This document shows, piece after piece, positions 1 through 5,258 of a stretch of DNA of 5,258 nucleotides. The DNA comes from an uncultured Schwartzia sp. GTDB taxonomy: Bacteria > Bacillota > Negativicutes > Selenomonadales > Selenomonadaceae. The translations under genes were made by a program, and so were the position numbers. Location: NCBI GenBank assembly GCA_905373705.1, contig CAJPUA010000093.1:1-5258 (forward strand), read 5' to 3'. The notes beneath the pieces were generated by a model. It saw only the letters and a program-made list of their open reading frames with translations. It was not told the DNA's origin and did not search any database. Positions within the stretch are counted from its first letter, which is position 1; each line of letters starts with the position of its first letter.

Positions 1-234
1 GAAAAAGAACTTGCCGGCAGACCGCGAGCCGCGCTGAGAACGGTAAATGTGGGGCTTAAATGGTCGCCGCGTAAGAATATGACGTTCTCGCTCGGCTGCA
101 ACGACGTATTTGATGAAGCCGTGAAGCTGAAAGTACACAGCGTGCAGCGTTATTTGAGCGATCCGAGCTGGGTAAACATTGAATATCCGCTGCAGGGGCG
201 CAGCTATTATATGACGTTTCGCTATGAGTTTTAA
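1..234 (+). CDS. TonB-dependent outer-membrane receptor, C-terminal end (5' partial)
   Basis: Reading frame 1 is open from the first base to the TAA at 232-234 and gives the last 77 residues of a larger protein. The fragment has the look of the final beta-barrel strands of a TonB-dependent receptor: an amphipathic strand (VGLKWSPRKNMTFSLGCNDVFD), then a loop containing tyrosine and tryptophan, then the closing strand GRSYYMTFRYEF. The NDVFD turn and the carboxy-terminal phenylalanine are the usual end of such receptors; the terminal Phe is part of the signal recognised by the BAM assembly machinery. These receptors import siderophores, haem, cobalamin or other ligands using TonB energy. The plug domain and the ligand-determining region lie upstream of the window, so the substrate cannot be told. 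The GTG at 49 is an internal valine, not a start. The stop codon overlaps the Shine-Dalgarno of the next gene, which suggests one transcript. Confidence 0.9.
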   Translation, partial: EKELAGRPRAALRTVNVGLKWSPRKNMTFSLGCNDVFDEAVKLKVHSVQRYLSDPSWVNIEYPLQGRSYYMTFRYEF

Positions 235-239
235 GGAGG
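233..239 (+). promoter_or_regulatory. Strong Shine-Dalgarno for the large surface protein
   Basis: AAGGAGG lies eight bases before the ATG at 248, separated by GAAAAAAG. It is a near-perfect match to the anti-Shine-Dalgarno and fixes the start of the large gene. It begins inside the TAA stop of the upstream receptor gene. With only 13 bp between the genes there is no room for a separate promoter or terminator, so read-through and perhaps translational coupling are likely. Confidence 0.92.
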
Positions 240-247
240 GAAAAAAG

Positions 248-334
248 ATGAAGGAGCATTTCAGCAAGGCACGGCGCTTGCGTCTGACAGCCCTTGTTGT
301 GGGCGGCTTGCTCTACGGTACAACGGCGAGCGCC
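248..334 (+). other. Signal peptide of the large surface protein
   Basis: Residues 1-29 form a classical Sec signal: a basic start (MKEHFSKARRLR), a hydrophobic core (LTALVVGGLLYG) and a cleavage region TTASA followed by Ala30-Asn31. The A-S-A motif at 27-29 fits signal peptidase I cleavage after Ala29. There is no cysteine at the junction, so it is not a lipoprotein. The lack of a long N-terminal extension separates it from the extended-signal subclass of type V autotransporters. Confidence 0.88.
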
Positions 335-3300
335 GCCAATCTGGTATCGACGATCCCGTCAGACTACGGTAACAGCGAAATGGGTACCGTGACTGGTTCC
401 CGGGTGACGACGCAGGTGGATGCCGATCCCCAGGTCGGCGTGCTGAAAAACCTCAACCGCGACCCTGCGTCCTTCGGGTTCCACCAGAAGGGCAAGAGTA
501 TGATCCTGCTGCGGCAGTACACCTACAGCACGACGCAGCTGGAGAACACCCGACTCATTGATCCGAATTCTGCCGGTGCGGCGGCGAGCGTGGCGAGCGG
601 GAAGACGACGGATGTGCCGAATATGCATGCCGCGGCAGCCAGCGACGAGCATATCTATATGACCGGTTATGATATGGGACAGATCGGCGTTGTGCGCCGA
701 AGCGGCAGCAAGTTGATTGAAAACAAAAGAGCTGTTGTCAACCTCAAGAATGACATCAAGCAGTACTGCGGCTATAATTTCACCGAGACATTCCAGAATC
801 TCGATGAAGATGCTAGCGGCGTGACTGGAAAAACCTATACCGGCGATCCAACGAAAGCGGTGGTGCATGGTGAGGCGCTGCTCGTCGATGGGCGCAGGCT
901 CTATGTGGCGGCGTCCGTCAATCCGCTGGGGGGCTATGATCCCTACGACGACGGCTTTCTGATGCAGTACGACATCCAGGACGACGGCAGCCTGAAATTT
1001 GGCAGCTACACGCGCATCAGCCGCAACATCGATCAAGGCAGGCTCAATAAGTTCAACGACCATATCCTCATTTCCTGCATCGGCGGCTATCAGCACTATA
1101 ACGGGACGGGAAATACCCACTATACGGCTATCAGCGTCGCAAAGATTGATGAAAGCGGTAAATTAACCGGAACCGAGCAGCGGCGGGCCAACCTTCCGGC
1201 CAATGTCAAGGCGACCGGCGAAGATATGCGCGATATTAAGGTGCTGCCCAACGGCACAGCCTATGTGATGACGTATAATTTAAGTCCGGCTGGCAGTCAG
1301 ATCAATGCGCATGTCTACCAGACGACGGTATCGAATCTTCTCTCGGAGCATCCGGAAAACTGGACCGAGATCGTCTCCGTTAGGAATGAGGAGGGATGGT
1401 TCGGCAAGCTTAACGCCGAATACTATACGAAGCGCCTCTGGCTCGAACTGGGCGACACCCTGCGCGCCTACACGGACGGCGACGATACGGAGAAATACAA
1501 ATGGCAGGCCAAGGATTTCTCCGAGAATAAGGCGTTCAGCCGCTTCAATAAGATCACGATGATCGAGCCGGACTGGGTCTACGGGAATACGGCTTCCGTC
1601 GTCATGGCGCTGCCGCCGGAGCTGGGCGGAACGACGACCGCAGCGGCACTCAATGAGAATGCCGTCTGGAAAGACAATGCCGTATACACCGATACGGTCA
1701 CGACGCGGCAGAGCTGGGACGGCGATACCGTTGTCAGCATCGGAAAAGATAAGCTCGGCGACAAGTCGACGAATGTGCTTGCGGCTATTTCGGCAACAGG
1801 CGGCAAACGTCTTAATATCAGTGCGAAGAACAATCTCCTGCAGCTGCAGGTGGAGAACACCGTGGGAAATCCGACGGGAATCTATGCCAGGGGAACGGAT
1901 CTCACGGTAAGTGCGGCGAAGGGCATCAATATCCTCACGCGAGGGCTTGACGGCGGCAATACCCTGACGAATGCCGTTCAGCTTGATGCGATGAAAGACA
2001 AGGCGGTGCAGCTTACCATCAACGGGCCGCTCAGTATCTCGATGACAGGCGGCCTTGGCGGCAATGGCGTCGCGATTCAAAAGAGCGACCGTTTGGGGGA
2101 GAAATCCTATGAAGCGAGCGTCGCCTCGGGAATCCGCATCAACGGCAATCTGAAGATTGCAGGCGAGCAGACGGATCAGTGGGGCATTCCGCTCAATCGT
2201 GAGAATGTATTCTCGCGCTTTAATAATGCAGGCATTCTGACGCAGGTCGAAAAGAGCACGGTGACCGTAAACGGTGATGTGGATATGACCGTCTACGGCA
2301 ATGGCGTGACGACGAATGCGAAGGACAGCAGCGTGCGCATCGCAGGCGGCGGCTCCATCCAGGTGCCTGCCGCTATGAAGTACAGCTATTATGCACTTGC
2401 CGCCTATCAGGGCGCGATTTCCATGAATATGGGAGATGACGGGACGAAGCCCGGCAACGGCAAAAAAATAAATGAGATCGCTGACGTAAAGCTCGACGGC
2501 GATCTGTTTGCGCTGCCCACCGGCAGGCTCGACGTCGCCCTCATGACAGACAAGTCCTATCTGCACGGCCTCGTTGACAACGGCGGCACAGCGAATCTCT
2601 ACCTGCAGAACGGCGCGCAGTGGCTCAACGAAGGCCGCAACGAGCGCTATTATCAGGATGACGAGGATATGGGTGCCGGCACGATGGCGGCAGTCAAGAC
2701 TCGAGCCGGCGGTACGGTCGGGAAGTTTTATAATGCGCAGAGCCGTGTCACAAACTTCGTCGGCGGTGCAACGGAAGCGCAGCGCGGCATCATCTATCAG
2801 AAGAGCATCAATCCGCTTATGATTGAAAACTACAGCGGTCATACGGCGGCAGTCTATACCCATGATGCGGCTGAACCGGCGCTCTTTAAGGGCGGTGACA
2901 TCATCATCAACAAGGCGAAGGCAGACACTGAGAATGTCTTTACCCTCTTTACTGACGGCACCGGCGTAACGACAGGCAATCAGAGCGCGGTGCTCAACGC
3001 GCTTGCCAATAAACTGACCTATAAGAGCTTCGCCGAGAACAAGCTTTTGGGCAAGCTCTCGATTGGCGAGAACCTGACGACGTCCTCCATCAGCGGCCAA
3101 ATCACCTTCGGCAACGAGAAGGGAAGCTATACGGGCGGCGCGACGCCTCCGACCCCGCCGAGCGGGGAGCAGACGAAGACGGAGTTCACTGAGCAGCTCA
3201 CGCAGAAGGAAGTTGCAGAGTACAAGGATGCCAATGTCGAGCCGTCGCCCGGCAATTACAAGTTCACGAAGGACACGACGATTCGCAGAAGCTCCTATGA

Positions 3301-5258
3301 CGGCATCATCGCAGCAACAACCTATCCAAAACAGCCGCTCAATGTCGATGCAAGGGAGCATAAGCTGACCTTGATCGGCGACGGCAGCAACTTCATTCTC
3401 GGTGTGGACAACAACAGCAAGGATGGCATAAAGATCACGGCGGATACGCTGAAGATTGACGTGAAGAGCAGCGACGGCCGTGCTTTTGGCATACGAAATA
3501 ATCAGGACGGCTCTGTCGTTACGATCAAGGGCGACCTCGATATCAAGGCGCAGAGCAGCCAGACTGCGCAGGGTCTCGTCACGAGCCGGGGCGCAGCGAT
3601 TGAAGCGGATGGACTGCATGTAGGGCTGAACAAGGATTCGGCGGACGGCGCCTGGGCCATCAGCAACAGCAACGGCAAGGTCACAGTCAACAGCGACGGC
3701 AGCCATGAGGTGGTCATCAACGGCAATGTCCAGACGGGTGAGGAGGGAAATACCAATATCTCGCTGACAACGGGGCAGTCTGTCCTGAACGGCGTCATCC
3801 AAAAAGTGGCGCCGAACGGCGGGGAAGATGAAGACGAGGAGGAATACGGCGGCTTCAGTCTGCCTCTGCGCAGCCCCGCACAGAACGGCGCAGCAAAAGG
3901 CAATGCACTGACATTGCAGAATGGCGCAGTTTGGACGAATGAGGACTACAATACGCAGAAGAGTGCGCTCATTGCGGCAAAGTTCACCGGCAGCCAACTG
4001 TTTTCCCTTAAGGGCGGCGATGACGCTGCCCATGCGGGGGCGATCTTCCAGAGAGACAGCAAGGACATCACAATTGACAACTACAGCGGCCATACGCGTG
4101 TATTCTATGCGCATGACGCTGCAGCGCCGACGACGATAAAGGGCGGCGCCCTGAAGATCGGCAAGGCGTCTGCGGACAGCAGCATTACGCTGACGACGGA
4201 CAACAGCGGCCTGAACACGGAGGCAGCATCGGGCGCCGATAAGAAGCTGGTGGACGATACGCTCAATGCGCTCGCCAACAAGCTCTGGTACACGGCCTAT
4301 ACGACGGGCGAAAGAAACCTCTCCGGCAAGGCAGAGATCGCCGAAGGCCTAACCGCTTCTGCTGCCAGCAAGCGCATGGAAAATATCACATTCGATATGA
4401 CGAGCGGACAAGGCAGCTATACACCGGCTCCGCCAACCCCTCCGACCCCGCCGAGCGGGGAGCAGACGAAGACGGAGTTCACTGAGCAGCTCACGCAGAA
4501 GGAAGTTGCCGAGTACAAGGATGCCAATGTTGAACCTAGTCCGGGAAACTATAAGTTCACGAAGGATACGACCATATCCAAGACATCTTATGCCGGAGCC
4601 ATTTCCAACACGGGATTTCCCAAAAATCCGCTGACGATTGATGCTGGCGGACATGTGCTGACGGTCAAGGGAGAAGGAAATAACGGACTTGTCACGGGGA
4701 TTAAAAACAGTGGGGAAAAGGGCATTGCGATTGCTGCAGATACGGTAAAGATCAATGTCAAGAGTGGCACGGGAAAGGCATATGGTGTTTGGAATGCTAA
4801 GAACGGCTCAACAATCAAAATAACAGGGAATTTGGATATATCTGCCACGGGCGGTGATGCGGCAAAGGGACTTTCCGTGAGTAAGGATGCTGCAATCGAG
4901 ACGGACGGTCTGGATGTCACACTGAACAAAGCCTCTTTGGATGGTTGGTCTATCGACAACAATGGGACCATTAAGGTAAACAAGGGAGGCACGCATAAAG
5001 TAATCTTGCGTGGAAATATTCATTCAGGAGCCAATGGCAGTACAGATCTGTCACTGACTACAGCGGAGTCCGCTTTGAACGGTGTTGTTCATAAGGAGGG
5101 AGAGGCAGCAAATGGAGTGAGCCTCTTATTGACGAACGGTGCCGTGTGGAACAATCAAGATTGGAATCAGTCCTCTGCTGTTCTCGAAAAGATCTCTTTT
5201 GCCGGCAGCCATCTCGCCTCTTTGAAAGGCGGCAGCAATGCCAGCAATGGGGGTGTGA
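248..5258 (+). CDS. Giant modular autotransporter-like surface protein (3' partial)
   Basis: The frame is open for 1670 codons from ATG 248 to the right edge with no stop. In order it shows a signal peptide (1-29), a propeller-like head (about 76-431), and three passenger modules (about 465-966, 967-1397, 1398 onward). The modules are rich in Gly, Asn, Asp, Thr and short alternating hydrophobic strands, the composition of right-handed beta-helix adhesin passengers. Recurrent signatures are NGA-W (W792, W1229, W1634), NYSGHT (861-866, 1278-1283) and LNALANKL (916-923, 1339-1346). Only two cysteines occur (C174, C277), as usual for proteins that cross the outer membrane unfolded. The protein probably leaves through Sec and is displayed on the surface. 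The translocator barrel that would prove a type V autotransporter is not in the window; an S-layer-type anchor is the main alternative. Its ligand is unknown. It probably shares a transcript with the upstream TonB receptor. Confidence 0.85.
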   Translation, partial: MKEHFSKARRLRLTALVVGGLLYGTTASAANLVSTIPSDYGNSEMGTVTGSRVTTQVDADPQVGVLKNLNRDPASFGFHQKGKSMILLRQYTYSTTQLENTRLIDPNSAGAAASVASGKTTDVPNMHAAAASDEHIYMTGYDMGQIGVVRRSGSKLIENKRAVVNLKNDIKQYCGYNFTETFQNLDEDASGVTGKTYTGDPTKAVVHGEALLVDGRRLYVAASVNPLGGYDPYDDGFLMQYDIQDDGSLKFGSYTRISRNIDQGRLNKFNDHILISCIGGYQHYNGTGNTHYTAISVAKIDESGKLTGTEQRRANLPANVKATGEDMRDIKVLPNGTAYVMTYNLSPAGSQINAHVYQTTVSNLLSEHPENWTEIVSVRNEEGWFGKLNAEYYTKRLWLELGDTLRAYTDGDDTEKYKWQAKDFSENKAFSRFNKITMIEPDWVYGNTASVVMALPPELGGTTTAAALNENAVWKDNAVYTDTVTTRQSWDGDTVVSIGKDKLGDKSTNVLAAISATGGKRLNISAKNNLLQLQVENTVGNPTGIYARGTDLTVSAAKGINILTRGLDGGNTLTNAVQLDAMKDKAVQLTINGPLSISMTGGLGGNGVAIQKSDRLGEKSYEASVASGIRINGNLKIAGEQTDQWGIPLNRENVFSRFNNAGILTQVEKSTVTVNGDVDMTVYGNGVTTNAKDSSVRIAGGGSIQVPAAMKYSYYALAAYQGAISMNMGDDGTKPGNGKKINEIADVKLDGDLFALPTGRLDVALMTDKSYLHGLVDNGGTANLYLQNGAQWLNEGRNERYYQDDEDMGAGTMAAVKTRAGGTVGKFYNAQSRVTNFVGGATEAQRGIIYQKSINPLMIENYSGHTAAVYTHDAAEPALFKGGDIIINKAKADTENVFTLFTDGTGVTTGNQSAVLNALANKLTYKSFAENKLLGKLSIGENLTTSSISGQITFGNEKGSYTGGATPPTPPSGEQTKTEFTEQLTQKEVAEYKDANVEPSPGNYKFTKDTTIRRSSYDGIIAATTYPKQPLNVDAREHKLTLIGDGSNFILGVDNNSKDGIKITADTLKIDVKSSDGRAFGIRNNQDGSVVTIKGDLDIKAQSSQTAQGLVTSRGAAIEADGLHVGLNKDSADGAWAISNSNGKVTVNSDGSHEVVINGNVQTGEEGNTNISLTTGQSVLNGVIQKVAPNGGEDEDEEEYGGFSLPLRSPAQNGAAKGNALTLQNGAVWTNEDYNTQKSALIAAKFTGSQLFSLKGGDDAAHAGAIFQRDSKDITIDNYSGHTRVFYAHDAAAPTTIKGGALKIGKASADSSITLTTDNSGLNTEAASGADKKLVDDTLNALANKLWYTAYTTGERNLSGKAEIAEGLTASAASKRMENITFDMTSGQGSYTPAPPTPPTPPSGEQTKTEFTEQLTQKEVAEYKDANVEPSPGNYKFTKDTTISKTSYAGAISNTGFPKNPLTIDAGGHVLTVKGEGNNGLVTGIKNSGEKGIAIAADTVKINVKSGTGKAYGVWNAKNGSTIKITGNLDISATGGDAAKGLSVSKDAAIETDGLDVTLNKASLDGWSIDNNGTIKVNKGGTHKVILRGNIHSGANGSTDLSLTTAESALNGVVHKEGEAANGVSLLLTNGAVWNNQDWNQSSAVLEKISFAGSHLASLKGGSNASNGGV
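473..1540 (+). other. Head region, probable beta-propeller (about residues 76-431)
   Basis: This region differs from the rest of the protein. It has more aromatic and charged residues and shows a repeating pattern of a short hydrophobic strand followed by a polar turn and another strand. The recurring strand cores are SMILLRQY (84-91), HIYMTGY (135-141), RLYVAAS (217-223), HILISCI (272-278), TAYVMTY (337-343) and RLWLELG (396-402). They are spaced about 50 to 80 residues apart, and several are followed by a second strand ending in a D-G turn, such as FLMQYDIQDDGSL. This is what six propeller blades would look like; a seventh could be hidden in the flanks. C174 and C277, the only cysteines seen in the protein, fall in this region. 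Propellers often bind ligands or partner proteins, but no catalytic motif is visible. The fold is inferred from pattern alone. Confidence 0.5.
1640..3145 (+). other. Passenger module 1 (divergent, about residues 465-966)
   Basis: About 500 residues of short beta-strand repeats rich in Gly, Asn, Thr and Asp, such as LTINGPLSISMTGGLGGNG and STVTVNGDVDMTVYGNG, consistent with a beta-helix or beta-solenoid. Its second half matches the second half of module 2 in order: YLQNGAQW (785-792), an RGIIYQ strand, IENYSGHT (859-866), an FKGG turn, LNALANKL (916-923) and a closing GSYT before the proline hinge. The first half is only loosely like the other modules and lacks the EFTEQL...KDTTI opening. It is therefore the most diverged or oldest unit, or one of separate origin. 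An acidic stretch (QDDEDMG) follows its NGA-W motif. Confidence 0.6.
3146..3283 (+). repeat. Long direct repeat, copy 1 (module opening, 46 codons)
   Basis: This copy pairs with 4439-4576 at an exact spacing of 1293 bp (431 codons). Bases 3146-3216 are identical to 4439-4509 (71 bp). From 3217 to 3283 there are 14 base differences spread over 12 of 23 codons, and every one is silent, so all 46 residues match. The encoded segment is the proline hinge, a charged helix-like stretch and the KDTTI strand. The base just before the repeat already differs (G 3145 against C 4438). Confidence 0.95.
3806..3901 (+). other. Acidic insertion in module 2 (residues 1187-1218)
   Basis: Between the QK that ends a strand (1185-1186) and NALTLQNGAVW, module 2 carries VAPNGG, then seven consecutive acidic residues EDEDEEE (1193-1199), then a Gly/Pro/Ala-rich return. 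Module 3 crosses the same place with only about eight residues (EGEAANGV). The net excess is 26 residues, obtained from the distances between each module opening and its NGA-W tryptophan (262 against 236). It looks like a surface loop pushed out from the solenoid and could bind cations or repel or attract a charged partner; this is inferred. Confidence 0.55.
4439..4576 (+). repeat. Long direct repeat, copy 2 (module opening, 46 codons)
   Basis: Partner of 3146-3283. It is preceded by an extended proline run (PAPPTPP, where copy 1 is preceded by GGAT), so the hinge is longer here. Beyond base 4509 the codons change to the more AT-rich choices that continue through module 3, for example CCT AGT CCG GGA AAC TAT in place of CCG TCG CCC GGC AAT TAC. 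A 71-bp identity of this kind is a substrate for homologous recombination that could delete or add a whole module while keeping frame. Confidence 0.95.
4439..5258 (+). other. Passenger module 3 (residue 1398 onward, cut by window edge)
   Basis: The third module repeats the hinge and opening of module 2 residue for residue over 46 positions (1398-1443), then follows the same strand order at roughly 45% identity: IAADTVKINVKS, DLSLTTAESALNGV, LLLTNGAVW (W1634) and SLKGG. The window stops after GGV plus one base, A. In modules 1 and 2 the next residues are an isoleucine-containing strand (RGIIYQ, AGAIFQ), so the trailing A fits the start of an Ile codon and the frame continues. The NYSGHT and LNALANKL elements should follow outside the window. 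Third-position GC is only about 47% in the block aligned with module 2, unlike the rest of the gene. Confidence 0.7.

Larger units (their letters stand above)
3146..4438 (+). other. Passenger module 2 (residues 967-1397, 431 aa)
   Basis: The module opens with a hinge (PPTPPSGEQ) and a helix-forming stretch (TEFTEQLTQKEVAEYKDA), then KDTTI and a run of beta-strands of the GI-I-ADT-KI-VKS type that fits a solenoid. Its landmarks are ADTLKIDVKS, LTLQNGAVW (W1229), IDNYSGHT (1276-1283) and LNALANKL (1339-1346), ending in GQGSYT before the next hinge. Compared with module 3 it carries about 26 extra residues before W1229, including an acidic run (E1193-E1199). Its codons are GC-rich at third positions, about 70% in a hand-counted block of 100 codons. 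Confidence 0.7.

Noticed and set aside
49..51. GTG as start of a 61-residue protein
   Set aside because: The frame is open to the left edge, and the residues before it (ELAGRPR...) continue naturally into the barrel strand, so it is an internal valine of the receptor.
235..247. Separate promoter or terminator between the two genes
   Set aside because: The gap is 13 bp of purine-rich Shine-Dalgarno and spacer, with no hairpin or -10 element.
389..397. VTGSR motif near the mature N-terminus, reminiscent of TonB receptor plugs
   Set aside because: It is a short chance-level match with no plug domain after it, and the following sequence does not resemble a receptor.
359..1120. Minus-strand open frame of 253 codons opposite the head region
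   Set aside because: It is also in antisense register with the real gene and shows no recognisable domain or ribosome-binding site that I could support.
248..1640. Two-partner secretion (FhaB-like) haemagglutinin N-terminus
   Set aside because: The mature N-terminus lacks a recognisable TPS domain, with no NPNG or NPNL-type motifs near the start, and has a propeller-like pattern instead.
1280..4114. Long minus-strand open frame of 944 codons
   Set aside because: It lies wholly opposite the real gene in exact codon register, is explained by scarcity of TTA, CTA and TCA codons, and its translation has the Arg/Ile/Ala-rich, domain-free look of an antisense shadow.
4588..4992. Minus-strand open frame of 134 codons
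   Set aside because: It overlaps the passenger module, whose sense frame is supported by homology with module 2; the antisense product is low-complexity hydrophobic sequence.
5256..5258. TGA at the very end of the window as the stop of the large gene
   Set aside because: It is out of frame: the codons there are GGT GTG and then a single A. Comparison with modules 1 and 2 predicts an Ile codon next, so the final A fits continued translation and no frameshift in the nearby G run is needed.

Overview
The window is almost entirely coding on the + strand and holds two adjacent genes, both cut by the window edges. Bases 1-234 are the last 77 codons of a TonB-dependent outer-membrane receptor. After a 13-bp gap with a strong Shine-Dalgarno sequence, a very long reading frame opens at ATG 248 and runs for 1670 codons, with no in-frame stop, to the right edge. 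I translated this frame codon by codon. It encodes an exported, repeat-built surface protein of the autotransporter/adhesin kind. The cell-envelope anchor, expected to be a C-terminal beta-barrel, would lie beyond the window.

Organism: the combination of an outer-membrane TonB receptor, a Firmicutes-strength AAGGAGG ribosome-binding site and fairly GC-rich codons suggests a diderm Firmicute of the Negativicutes (Selenomonas, Centipeda, Megasphaera and relatives). The passenger motifs (NGAVW-N, NYSGHT, LNALANKL) resemble, from memory, autotransporter-like proteins of that group. This assignment is an inference, not a database match.

Layout of the large protein: signal peptide (residues 1-29); a head region (about 76-431) with roughly six regularly spaced strand clusters that look like beta-propeller blades; a divergent first passenger module (about 465-966); a second module (967-1397) that opens with a proline hinge; and a third module (from 1398) that opens with the same hinge and is cut by the window edge. 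Modules 2 and 3 start exactly 431 codons (1293 bp) apart and share a 46-residue identical opening.

The most notable signal is mosaic structure. The module openings share 71 bp of perfect nucleotide identity. The next 67 bp differ in 12 of 23 codons, all silently, and the aligned sequence after that falls to roughly 45% protein identity. Third-position GC also drops, from about 70% in module 2 to about 47% in the aligned part of module 3. This points to recombination or partial gene conversion between differently aged passenger modules. The tight pairing with a TonB receptor suggests that the two outer-membrane proteins are co-expressed; any joint job in ligand capture is speculation.
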